Below the pieces are notes generated by a model that saw nothing but the letters and a program-made list of their open reading frames with translations, was not told the origin of the DNA and did not search any database. Both the position numbers and the translations under genes were made by a program. Below, in pieces: positions 1-7,724 of a DNA stretch of 14,601 bases; position 1 is the stretch's first letter; the number at the start of each line of letters is the position of its first letter. The stretch comes from JACMRI01 sp043778625 (lineage in GTDB: Bacteria > Bacteroidota > Bacteroidia > UBA4408), in contig JAYWFU010000114.1 in assembly GCA_043778625.1 (NCBI GenBank), forward strand, positions 1-14,601, written 5' to 3'.

Positions 1-145
1 CTAAGAAAGTTGTACCTGGTAAAAAATCTAAATCAATAATTAAGTCCTGAGATGAACCTGTAGTGCTAGCTAAAAAACTAACATTTTTTATGTGCCAAGG
101 ATGAGATAAACCTAAGGCGATTGAAAATAATTCGTTACTATTCAT
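1..145 (-). CDS. ISL3-family transposase, N-terminal part (runs off the window)
   Basis: An ATG at 145-143 on the minus strand opens a frame that stays open to the left edge, giving the first 48 residues, which begin MNSNELFSIALGLSHPWHIK and end near IDLDFLPGTTF. The pattern ELFxIALGL, then P-W/L-x-(I/V)-K/E, then a D-I/L-x-I/L-D-F-x-x-G strand is how I recall ISL3-family transposases beginning, just before the cysteine zinc-binding part, which is outside the window. The family catalyses DDE-type cut-and-paste transposition of its own element. A candidate terminal inverted repeat lies directly upstream (161-186), as expected for a one-gene insertion sequence. The assignment rests on recalled family pattern, without a search. 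The catalytic residues cannot be seen, so whether the full gene is intact is unknown. Confidence 0.75.
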   Translation of the reverse strand, partial: MNSNELFSIALGLSHPWHIKNVSFLASTTGSSQDLIIDLDFLPGTTFL

Positions 146-160
146 AATTATAAAGATAGA

Positions 161-186
161 TTACCCACACCAAACGTCATAGACCC
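161..186 (-). repeat. Candidate terminal inverted repeat of the ISL3-like element
   Basis: On the minus strand this 26-base stretch starts GGGTCTATGACG and ends GTGTGGGTAA, between the transposase start codon and the interrupted host gene. It is called a terminal repeat from its position and G-rich start only; its partner at the far end of the element is not in the window. Confidence 0.5.
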
Positions 187-3100
187 AATTTATTATTGAT
201 AAATACAGGATCTAAAAACGTAGTGGAATTTGTAGACGAAACGTTGCTACTGCTAAAGTTAGCAATGTCGTATTTCAATGGTGGTAGGTAGGCTACATAA
301 TCGCCACTTGAATCTACTGTGGTGGTGGTGTTAGTATAACAACCATTGGTAGCATTAAATTGTATGTGTGCTACACCAATATTATTTTTACTACGCCCTA
401 GTATCATAGGTTTAGCTGACTCCTTTGTACCGCCTACTACTCTGCCTATAACTTTTACTAATGTAGTGTCTCTAAACTGAATACCTGATACAGGTGCTTG
501 AAAATTATAAACTCCTGTAGGAGGAAACGTGCCCGCTGAGTAAGTATGCCCACTTTGAGTAACAGTAATTACGTGTTCGCCAATAGGTACACGCATATCA
601 AATTTACCAGTATCGTTAGTGCTTACGGGTTGTCCGTTTTTAATAACGATAGAACCGTCAATGTTTAAATATGCCCCTTTAACAAAACAACTTCCTACCA
701 CATATTTAACTTGCCCTTGTACACGAAACGATGATTTATCAATAAAATCGATACCGTTGTGTACCGCAGCGCCATCGCCTATAAACAATACTTTATTGCT
801 TGGGGCAAATGTATGTACGCCTAACGATGGAGTAACTTTAAAGTTTTCGCCATTACCATTGTAGCGTACTGCAGGTATTGCATAATCGCCTCCTGCATTA
901 GTATACCCAAAATAACCCATTTGTTGTGAGGTAGGAATTATTGGCGACCATACATTACCAGTAGTTCCTGTAAATTGTGCGTGGTGTGCATTAAATACAT
1001 TACCAGTTTTGGATACATCATACGCCCAATTACCATTGTTTTCGTCAGCATGGTATAATGCCACTAAACCATATTCATCACCATTTAACACACGCTCGTA
1101 ATCACGCTTAACTTCAGCATCAGTACGGGGTAAATTCCACACACGTATTTCGTCCATATACCCATTCATACGGTAGCTTCCACGCCCTCCAAAGTCTAAC
1201 GGATAAGTGCTAGGGGTAATTGAATCGCCTAAAGCACCTGCATTACTAGCCACCTTTATTCCATTCAAATATAGCTTAACACCTGTGCTGTCAAACACAC
1301 CGCATATATGGTTATATTCATTGATGTTTATATTACCAAATGCACCTCCGGTTTTAGGGTAAAAAACAATTCTATTTCCATGATTGGTATATACCTCCAT
1401 TTGAATTCCGCTTCCTGTATAATATAAGTAAAACGAACCATCTTTTCCAACAATATCATGGCTATTGGTAACATCACTAAAACGTACCCAAGCCTCAGTA
1501 GTCATAGCAGTAGTAGTACTTAACTTAGGAGTGCTAGGTGTACTTAACACTCTAATACCATCGTAAGTTAAGGCAAAGCCTGACGAACCTGTGGTACGCT
1601 CTATGCTTACTTTTACATCTTTAACGGCTACGCCTCCATCATATTCAATGTGTCCGTTAATAATACCTGTTGGATTCCTAAACCCAACATCTTCAGAAGC
1701 ATTTGAATACAGGTTACTACCATTACAATTACTAACGCCTACAATGGTGTATTTGTAAAACACACCTGCATCAGCCTGATTATCAATAAAAAAAGTATTG
1801 CCTGCGGTTACTGAAGTAATTTGAGCAGAATCAGTAAACGAACCTAGTACCTTGCGGTATACATTAATAGTGTTTAGCACTGAGGTGTTATTATTAGCCC
1901 AAGTAAGTTCAACTCTATTATTAAAATAACCCTTGCTACCTGTAAGTTTTTTGGTGGTGTTGGCATCAAAAGTTACTGCTAAGTTAGGCGGAGGTAATGT
2001 ACCTTGCGCCTCTGCAATACCTAATAATCCTGTTTGTACACAACTATTATACACGCGTAATTTGTATTTGTACAGTTTACAAGTACCTACGTTATCATCA
2101 GTAAACGTGGTGTCGTTAGCATTTACATTAAAGCTTGCTGTATTACCTGTATTATCAAGGCGCTCAATGCTATACTTACTTTCGTTAGTAGCATTATCTT
2201 TCCACTTAATTATAAATTTATTATTTATGGTGTCTTTAGTAAGAGTTACATTAGTAGCTACAGCTGGGTCAGCGGGCGATATACCGTTTGTTTTAGAATT
2301 GGCAGAGAAGGTATTACAATCATTTTTTGCTAGTAATATGTAATAGTATCTTGTGCCTCGTGTTACCAATGAATCATCTAAAAAAGTACGTTCGTTAGCG
2401 TCAATTACGGCCCAATCAGTGTATGTTCCGTTTAACGAAGTGGAGCGTTTTAGTAAAAACGATACTGGATTATCATAATTATAATCCCAATTTATTTCAA
2501 TGGTATTGTCGCACTTATCGCTAGAGGCTGATAAACTAGTAGCTTGCTGTGGTCCTGGTTTGATATTTCCTGAAGCGCTTACACTAAAATCACTCTGAAA
2601 AAATAGAGATCCAACAAAAACTGTCCTTTTTAATTTATAAATGTGGCTTCCGCCTGATATACCACTATCGGTGTAGGCTTCTAAGCTTTGATTAATACCA
2701 GTTACTTTTACACCATCTCTATATATATCCGTATAATAAGTTTGTGGCCCACAACTATTTGAAATTTCCCACGCTTGCGTAGGGTTACTCCATGTTAATA
2801 CCACCTTTCCACACTGATCAGTTGTTGCTGTTAAAGCAGTGTGTTTTTCTATTGTTTGATAATAAATAGGAGTTAAATCAGTATAACCATTGTCGTTATG
2901 ATCGCCTACGTTATAGCAATGCCTCCAATCATAAGTGTACCTTAATTGTACTGGTTGTGCAGCATCAGCTGGCAAACTGTTAATTGTAAAACCAAAATCA
3001 GTACCTGATACATTCAAGTTACTACAATTAGCCCCATTCAACCCAGCACTTAATGTTCCTCCGCTAGGAGTGCAATAACTATTAAAACTAACACCACTAA

Positions 3101-3335
3101 ATGTACCAATTTGAGTGTAAGAACCACTTGTAGTTTTATAAGCTAAGTTCATTGATGATATACCATCATCATCATTACCAGTCCCCCCATTATAATAGCG
3201 AGCAAAAGAAAAGTTAATTTTCCCATCACATATCACATAACTTGCTGATGAACCTGGCTTATGCTGCGCAAAGGAGTTAGTATTTATTAAAATACAAACA
3301 GTTATCAAACTGATTAATAATGTAATTTTTTTCAT
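177..3335 (-). CDS. Large secreted multidomain surface protein (Fn3-like repeats, LamG), 3' end cut by an insertion sequence
   Basis: The 1052-residue product begins with a clear signal peptide (MKKITLLISLITVC to about SFAQ, residue 24), so it is exported. Residues about 160-550 hold four immunoglobulin/fibronectin-like repeats, each with a tryptophan strand (LTWSN, INWDY, IKWKD, LTWAN) and a Y-x-Y-x-L/I strand with a cysteine. About 555-580 (GHIEYDGGVAVKDVKVSIER) is a carboxypeptidase-regulatory-like beta module. About 585-765 is a LamG/concanavalin-like domain (TTEAWVRF, KLYLNGIKVAS, MDEIRVWNLPRT). A second regulatory-like module lies near 870-960. Such modules usually bind glycans or matrix; no catalytic motif is visible. 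The last codons after about residue 1048 (L-G-L-stop) come from the insertion-sequence tip, so the protein is truncated. Any secretion-system sorting tail would be lost. Function is not assignable beyond a surface or adhesin-like protein. Confidence 0.85.
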   Translation of the reverse strand: MKKITLLISLITVCILINTNSFAQHKPGSSASYVICDGKINFSFARYYNGGTGNDDDGISSMNLAYKTTSGSYTQIGTFSGVSFNSYCTPSGGTLSAGLNGANCSNLNVSGTDFGFTINSLPADAAQPVQLRYTYDWRHCYNVGDHNDNGYTDLTPIYYQTIEKHTALTATTDQCGKVVLTWSNPTQAWEISNSCGPQTYYTDIYRDGVKVTGINQSLEAYTDSGISGGSHIYKLKRTVFVGSLFFQSDFSVSASGNIKPGPQQATSLSASSDKCDNTIEINWDYNYDNPVSFLLKRSTSLNGTYTDWAVIDANERTFLDDSLVTRGTRYYYILLAKNDCNTFSANSKTNGISPADPAVATNVTLTKDTINNKFIIKWKDNATNESKYSIERLDNTGNTASFNVNANDTTFTDDNVGTCKLYKYKLRVYNSCVQTGLLGIAEAQGTLPPPNLAVTFDANTTKKLTGSKGYFNNRVELTWANNNTSVLNTINVYRKVLGSFTDSAQITSVTAGNTFFIDNQADAGVFYKYTIVGVSNCNGSNLYSNASEDVGFRNPTGIINGHIEYDGGVAVKDVKVSIERTTGSSGFALTYDGIRVLSTPSTPKLSTTTAMTTEAWVRFSDVTNSHDIVGKDGSFYLYYTGSGIQMEVYTNHGNRIVFYPKTGGAFGNININEYNHICGVFDSTGVKLYLNGIKVASNAGALGDSITPSTYPLDFGGRGSYRMNGYMDEIRVWNLPRTDAEVKRDYERVLNGDEYGLVALYHADENNGNWAYDVSKTGNVFNAHHAQFTGTTGNVWSPIIPTSQQMGYFGYTNAGGDYAIPAVRYNGNGENFKVTPSLGVHTFAPSNKVLFIGDGAAVHNGIDFIDKSSFRVQGQVKYVVGSCFVKGAYLNIDGSIVIKNGQPVSTNDTGKFDMRVPIGEHVITVTQSGHTYSAGTFPPTGVYNFQAPVSGIQFRDTTLVKVIGRVVGGTKESAKPMILGRSKNNIGVAHIQFNATNGCYTNTTTTVDSSGDYVAYLPPLKYDIANFSSSNVSSTNSTTFLDPVFINNKLGL

Positions 3336-3446
3336 CGTGATTGGGTTTTAAGTTACAAGTTAATATAAGACTAACGAAGCTATTTTATCGATAGTTTACA
3401 TGGTAAGGATAATTCTTTTTTTAGAGTAATGAGTAGCCCGAAAAGG

Positions 3447-3465
3447 TTAAATTAAATTAAATTAA
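3447..3465. repeat. Short TTAAA tandem repeat
   Basis: TTAAA is repeated 3.8 times in the 172-base gap between the surface-protein gene and the AraC-type gene. It may be simply AT-rich spacer, and no terminator hairpin is convincing here. The gap must hold the surface-protein promoter, but I see no clean TAnnTTTG box on the minus strand. Confidence 0.5.
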
Positions 3466-3507
3466 CTCCAAAAAGGCAAAACACATCAATTAATGGTATA
3501 TTATTAC

Positions 3508-4635
3508 CTATAAATCGGAAGGGGATACGGTGTGATGTTTTTTAAATGTTTGCGAAAACTTACTTACATTTTCGTAGCCAAACATTGTGGCAATTTCTTT
3601 TATTAAGTGTTTTTTCTCCAATACCATTTGCTTAGCTAATATCATTTGTTTCTCTTGATAGTATTGGTAAATAGGCTTGGCAAATAGTAGTTTAAAATCA
3701 GTTTTAAGTTTTGATTCCGAAATACTATGCTTTTGAGCAAGTTCAGTAATACCTGGGAACTTACGATGCAAATTAAGCAGTAGTTCGTGCTCAATGGTAT
3801 GCACTATGGTACGTTCTTTATCATCAATTTTAAGGTTAGATTGTGCTTCATTGTTAGTTATTGGAAGCTTTAAAAAATTAAAAATTAAATTAAGACTATT
3901 GTGTTTTAAGCTCAATACATCAATTTTAGGGGTGTTAAAGGCGGCATTAAAAATTTCAAATTCTTTAAGTTGCTCGTTAGTAGTGTCAGGTAAAACAATG
4001 TGTGTGTTGTTAGAATTTATAAATTTTTGCAAATCACTACCCTCGTACAATGCACTATTAACAAGGTTTGTTATAAGCCATTTTTCACTAAAATAGATTG
4101 TAATATACTTGCTTTTAACGTCTTTAAAATTTAAGTTAAATATATTTTCGTTAGGCTTAAAAAATGTCCAGCATAAGTTAGACATAGTAATATTTTCATT
4201 TACAATTTGTTTAGGATAGGTTAATTTACTTTCGTTAAAATTTAAACTAACAAAATAATAATTAGATTGATTTTTTTTGTCGCGCACTAAGTTATAGCGT
4301 ACGTTTTTTTTGTATTCCGTTTCAGCATACATAACCCAAAATTCTGGCTCTAGTTGGTGGTAGTGCATCTTAACTGTACAAAACGGATTATTACTATTAA
4401 TTACTTGCTCTTGCTTGTTATGTTGTACAAATGGCATGCTCCCCAAACTAGCTATAATGTTTTGTGGTGAATCAGCTACATAGGGTAAGTGGTAAAAACC
4501 ATCTTTATATTTGAAAAAATATTTTTCAAATTTTGACAAAAATTTTTCAACTTGTTGTAACAGCATGCTAAGTTTGCTTAACGTTAAATAATGTAGTTTT
4601 AACAAATAAACTAAAATTTTAGAGATATTCACCAA
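3508..4635 (-). CDS. AraC-family transcriptional regulator
   Basis: The C-terminal ~95 residues are an AraC-type double helix-turn-helix. The first helix pair runs through ITELAQKHSISESKLKTDFK; then comes the linker helix (QEKQMILAKQMVLEK); the second pair is IKEIATMFGYENVSKFSQTF, followed by KKHHTVSPSDL. The usual signature A-x-x-x-GY-x-N-x-S-x-F-S-x-x-F-K-K-x-x-x-x-SPS is nearly complete, and the protein stops just after SPS. The N-terminal ~270 residues match nothing I recognise and probably hold the ligand or partner domain; no signal peptide or strong membrane segment is seen. The longest frame starts with TTG at 4635-4633. An ATG at 4566-4564 (MLLQQVEKFL, 352 residues) is a good alternative and may be the true start. 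The gene points away from the sensor kinase and towards the surface-protein gene, which it could regulate; that is inference from position. Confidence 0.85.
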   Translation of the reverse strand: MVNISKILVYLLKLHYLTLSKLSMLLQQVEKFLSKFEKYFFKYKDGFYHLPYVADSPQNIIASLGSMPFVQHNKQEQVINSNNPFCTVKMHYHQLEPEFWVMYAETEYKKNVRYNLVRDKKNQSNYYFVSLNFNESKLTYPKQIVNENITMSNLCWTFFKPNENIFNLNFKDVKSKYITIYFSEKWLITNLVNSALYEGSDLQKFINSNNTHIVLPDTTNEQLKEFEIFNAAFNTPKIDVLSLKHNSLNLIFNFLKLPITNNEAQSNLKIDDKERTIVHTIEHELLLNLHRKFPGITELAQKHSISESKLKTDFKLLFAKPIYQYYQEKQMILAKQMVLEKKHLIKEIATMFGYENVSKFSQTFKKHHTVSPSDL

Positions 4636-4678
4636 TTAATTCAATAATGTATCTGTGAAATTCATAAATAAAAGTGCC

Positions 4679-4701
4679 TGTTAAAAAAACAGTTTTTAAC
4701 A
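4679..4701. promoter_or_regulatory. Perfect 9-bp inverted repeat in the divergent intergenic region
   Basis: TGTTAAAAA and TTTTTAACA are exact reverse complements separated by the 5 bases AACAG. The repeat lies between two genes that diverge (AraC-type regulator and sensor kinase), so a terminator is unlikely and an operator for one of the local regulators is possible. The arms are AT-rich, which raises the chance of coincidence. Confidence 0.4.
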
Positions 4702-4756
4702 ACGGTATTACTTTATGATTACAAATTTTAACTTCACGCGCACAATTATTTAATTT

Positions 4757-4819
4757 ATTTTGCAACCATGTACTTAATATTTGATACCGAAACCACAGGC
4801 CTGCTAAGTAATTATAATG
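4757..4819 (+). repeat. Left copy of a direct repeat of the dnaE start
   Basis: Bases 4763-4800 are identical to 9409-9446 (38 of 38), spanning the dnaE start codon and the codons for MYLIFDTETTG. Weaker similarity continues on both sides, from about 4757 and to about 4819, including an ATTATAA stretch. The offset is constant at 4646 bases, with no gaps. Confidence 0.95.
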
Positions 4820-4827
4820 TTAAATAA
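4768..4827 (+). pseudogene. Orphan dnaE 5' fragment, now a 19-codon mini-ORF before the sensor kinase
   Basis: From the ATG at 4768 the frame reads MYLIFDTETTGLLSNYNVK and stops at TAA 4825-4827. The first 12 residues equal those of the DnaE exonuclease domain, including the ExoI aspartate and glutamate, and the similarity fades after codon 13. It is therefore a remnant of a dnaE start, too short to be an enzyme. The stop lies 8 bases downstream of the A of the sensor-kinase ATG at 4817, an overlap layout typical of translationally coupled genes. It could thus act as a leader peptide that carries ribosomes to the kinase start. Origin as a dnaE copy is seen in the sequence; the leader role is inference. 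Confidence 0.7.
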
Positions 4828-6736
4828 TTTAACTAAGCTAATGGGTTTAAAAAATAATTTTATTACACGGGTAATTGTGTTTTGTTGTGTATTAATTAAG
4901 TCGCTAGTGGCAGTAGCAAGTATTGATGATGTTGCAATAATTAATAAGTTAAATTATTGCAAGATGGTGAGTTTGACCAATGAAAACAAGGCTAAAATTA
5001 TAGCACACCGTTGTTTGCAACAATCATTAGTGCATAATTATTACACTGGAATATTTGAGTCGTATCGTTTACTTGGCTTAGTGTACAACGGCTTAGGCGA
5101 TTTAGATTCTGCGCTATTGTGTCATAAAAAAACTTCGGTAATAGCTATACAACACAATACTCATAGTTTAAGTACTGCTTACACTAATATTGCTGATGTA
5201 TTTAGCGACCAAGCACACTATGATAGTGCCTTGTTTTATTACAATAAAGCATCTTTTTACGAAACAAAGTATCCTAACTTGTATAATAAAATTGCTATTA
5301 AAACAGGGGTAGCTAACCTTTATATTGTACAAAATAAATTAAAAGACGTAGAGAGTTTAACTAACGAGTTATTGCTCGACTATCAAAAAATTAATGCGCC
5401 ATCAACATTCGGACGCTATATGCTAAATTTAGGTACTTACTATTTAAACTTACAAAACAATAAAAGCACAGAGTGTTTTAATAAAGCTATTACAGCAGCT
5501 ACCATTGCAAAAGATTCTATATTGCTTAATTATACGTATCAAGCACAGGCTATTGCATCTTTGCACAACGGAGAGTTTAATAATGCACAAAAAAAACTAA
5601 AGCTATCGTTATGTTTTTTTAAACGAACTCAAAATTTAGCGTTTGTTTCTAATTCGTATTTTAATTTATATATCGCCGAGTTTGCTAATCAAAAATACAC
5701 AGCTGCTTTAGCATACTTAGACTCTTCGTATTCTTTTTTTGCGATAAAAAACAAACTAATTACTGCAAAAGACCAAATGCTGTATTACAAAGCATATACT
5801 CAAGTATATAATGAAACACGCAATTACAAAAAAGAAAGTGAGTACCTAAATAAAATAGTATCAATACAGGATTCGTTAAATAATACAATAAACAACGAGG
5901 CGGTATTAAAATACCAAACGCTATACGAAACACAAGTTAAAGAAAATAAAATACAACTACAGCAAACACAATTACAACAAACCCGCGAGCGACTAAAATA
6001 TAGCATATTATTGGCTATAACTATTGTATTAATAGGGGTGTGTACGTTTTACAAAAAAAGACAGCAGCTCGAAAAAGATAAAAAAACAGAACAACTAAAA
6101 TTTGAAAAAAATATTTTAGAATTTCAACAACAATTATTGCGCACACAAATGAATCCGCATTTTATATTTAATGCAGTAGATGCTATACAGAACTTAATTT
6201 TTAAAAATAAAAACAACGAAGCGGTTGAGTATTCAACTAAATTTTCGGCACTTACTCGGCAAATACTTGAAAACTCAACCAAACAATACATTGAACTTGA
6301 CGAAGAGCTAGTAATACTTCATAACTATATAAATATTCAACAGTTGTTGCACAATAACAAATTTAATTACCAAATAATTACTGATGAATTACCTGACGCA
6401 TCTGCAATTTTAATTCCGCCAATGCTTACGCAACCGTTTGTAGAAAATGCTATTAAACATGGTTTAAAAAACAAGACTCTCAATGGTTTTATTACAATTA
6501 CATTTTATATGCGTAACAGTATTTTGTTTTTAGAAGTAACCGATAATGGCACAGGAATATTGCTAGATAGCTCCGAAAAAAAACATAAATCATTAGCTAC
6601 TAAAATTGTAACCGAACGTATAAAACATAGTACACAACAAACTAATGCTGTAGTACAAATAAGTAATGTTATGCTAAACGATACTATTGTGGGTACAACA
6701 ACTAAGGTAGAAATACCCTACATTTGCGAAAAATAA
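4817..6736 (+). CDS. TPR-containing LytS-type sensor histidine kinase
   Basis: The 639-residue product has a hydrophobic signal or anchor at about 16-34 (VIVFCCVLIKSLVAVAS) and a helical region at about 40-360 with TPR-like repeats (AYTNIADVFSDQAHYDSALFYYNKAS is the clearest). Then come a Q-rich coiled coil (about 365-392), a membrane segment (about 395-411) and a second coiled coil. The His_kinase domain carries QMNPHFIFN with the expected phosphorylated His448, an N-box with Asn544 (QPFVENAIKHG) and the G-box DNGTGI, so ATP binding and autophosphorylation look intact. This topology puts the TPRs outside the inner membrane and the kinase in the cytoplasm. An ATG at 4841 (MGLKNNF) gives a cleaner signal sequence and is an alternative start. 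The response regulator follows after 6 bases, so the two are surely co-transcribed. The signal sensed is unknown. Confidence 0.93.
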   Translation: MLNNLTKLMGLKNNFITRVIVFCCVLIKSLVAVASIDDVAIINKLNYCKMVSLTNENKAKIIAHRCLQQSLVHNYYTGIFESYRLLGLVYNGLGDLDSALLCHKKTSVIAIQHNTHSLSTAYTNIADVFSDQAHYDSALFYYNKASFYETKYPNLYNKIAIKTGVANLYIVQNKLKDVESLTNELLLDYQKINAPSTFGRYMLNLGTYYLNLQNNKSTECFNKAITAATIAKDSILLNYTYQAQAIASLHNGEFNNAQKKLKLSLCFFKRTQNLAFVSNSYFNLYIAEFANQKYTAALAYLDSSYSFFAIKNKLITAKDQMLYYKAYTQVYNETRNYKKESEYLNKIVSIQDSLNNTINNEAVLKYQTLYETQVKENKIQLQQTQLQQTRERLKYSILLAITIVLIGVCTFYKKRQQLEKDKKTEQLKFEKNILEFQQQLLRTQMNPHFIFNAVDAIQNLIFKNKNNEAVEYSTKFSALTRQILENSTKQYIELDEELVILHNYINIQQLLHNNKFNYQIITDELPDASAILIPPMLTQPFVENAIKHGLKNKTLNGFITITFYMRNSILFLEVTDNGTGILLDSSEKKHKSLATKIVTERIKHSTQQTNAVVQISNVMLNDTIVGTTTKVEIPYICEK

Positions 6737-6742
6737 AACAAC

Positions 6743-7486
6743 ATGTTGCGAGCGGTAATTATTGATGATGTAGCTATTATTAGAGAAAAAAATTGTAGCT
6801 TAATACAGCTGCACTGCCCAAGTATAACTATTGTTGGGCAAGCTAGTAGCGTAGCTTCAGGCATTAATGCAATACTGGAGCATGCACCCGACATTGTTTT
6901 TTTAGACATAGAAATGGAAGACGGTACAGGCTTTGATTTGTTACAAAAACTGCCCTTTGTTGCGTTTAAAGTAATATTTGTTACTGCCTATCAAGAGTTT
7001 GCTATTAAGCCGTTTAAGTGTAGTGCCGTTGATTATTTATTAAAGCCTATAGCACCCGCTGAATTAATTGAGGCCGTAAACAAGGCACAACAATTAGTAA
7101 ACAACGACCTTGTGCAACTTACTTTAACTACACTCTTAAAAAATATTGAACAACCCAATACACTAAAAAAAATAATTTTAAAAACTCACGACAAGCTACA
7201 CGCAGTAGCCTTGCAAGATGTGGTGTATTGCGAGTCGGATAAAAACTACACCAGTTTTTATTTAATTAACGGGCAAATAATAATAGTTTTGGTTACACTC
7301 AAAGAGTACGAAACAATGCTTGATAATTATAATTTTTTTAGGCCACACAAATCCTTTTTAATCAATATGCTCCACTTTGATTGTTTTGTAAAAACGGATA
7401 GTGTTATTCACATGAAAAACAATGCTGTTATACCATTATCGGTTCGTAAGCGCGAAGAGTTTATACAATTGTTAGCGGTGTTGTAA
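6743..7486 (+). CDS. LytTR-family response regulator
   Basis: The 247-residue protein has a receiver domain at about 1-120. Acidic residues D8 and D9 sit at the metal site, D55 (FLDIEM) is the phospho-acceptor, T81 (VTAYQEFAIKPF) is the switch residue and K101 (DYLLKPI) the conserved lysine, so the domain looks functional. A LytTR DNA-binding domain fills about 148-247, with the typical V-x-Y-C-E-S/A-D-x-N-Y start, the F-x-R-x-H-K-S-F-L-I-N core and an ending near IPLSVRKREEF. It is a cytoplasmic transcription factor activated by the kinase directly upstream. Genes of this type usually bind paired short direct repeats near promoters. The secreted-protein genes just downstream are candidate targets by position only; no pair of LytTR boxes was confirmed. 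Confidence 0.94.
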   Translation: MLRAVIIDDVAIIREKNCSLIQLHCPSITIVGQASSVASGINAILEHAPDIVFLDIEMEDGTGFDLLQKLPFVAFKVIFVTAYQEFAIKPFKCSAVDYLLKPIAPAELIEAVNKAQQLVNNDLVQLTLTTLLKNIEQPNTLKKIILKTHDKLHAVALQDVVYCESDKNYTSFYLINGQIIIVLVTLKEYETMLDNYNFFRPHKSFLINMLHFDCFVKTDSVIHMKNNAVIPLSVRKREEFIQLLAVL

Positions 7487-7606
7487 AAACGAAAGTTCGG
7501 CAAGTAGCCACGTAAATTCAGTAATAGTCTACGCTAGTTCATTTGCAATAAAGTTGTAGTTGTAGGGTAGTATGTTAGCGTTTGAAATCAAAAAAAACGT
7601 AACGCT

Positions 7607-7724
7607 ATGAAACATATTGTATTTATAATAACCTACTTTACCTGCGCCATTTACTAATAAACTAGGTACAATAAACGCACAAAACCTACACATAATAACC
7701 AATAGCCTTGAGCGCATAAGCATA
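7607..7724 (+). pseudogene. Out-of-frame N-terminal part of the GNVGIG-repeat gene
   Basis: An ATG at 7607 opens a short signal-peptide-like frame, MKHIVFIITYFTCAIY, that stops at 7655-7657. One base over, the frame of the gene at 7725 is open from 7632 and encodes LGTINAQNLHIITNSLERIS just before its apparent ATG. That stretch aligns with an internal repeat of the same protein (IGTTDAQDVVIRTNNTEKMR, about 85 residues further on), so it is real former or current coding sequence. The two pieces would join by a single-base shift between 7632 and 7654. A frameshift mutation, a sequence error, or an unrelated short ORF in front of a truncated gene are all possible. Confidence 0.6.

Larger units (their letters stand above)
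1..186 (-). mobile_element. End of an ISL3-like insertion sequence inserted in a surface-protein gene
   Basis: The segment holds the transposase start (145 leftwards) and a non-coding end of about 40 bases. The element seems to end at about 186. Read on the minus strand its tip begins GGGTCTATGACGTTTGGTGT, G-rich as ISL3-type ends usually are, and the reading frame of the surface protein at 177-3335 stops within this tip. The other end and the target duplication lie outside the window. If the usual 8-bp duplication applies, the repeat to look for is AATTTATT (187-194 on the plus strand). The exact border is inferred to within a base or two. Confidence 0.65.

Noticed and set aside
7607..7657. 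Programmed ribosomal frameshift joining the 7607 start to the repeat gene
   Set aside because: No slippery heptamer or downstream structure is evident; a mutation or sequence error explains the shift more simply.
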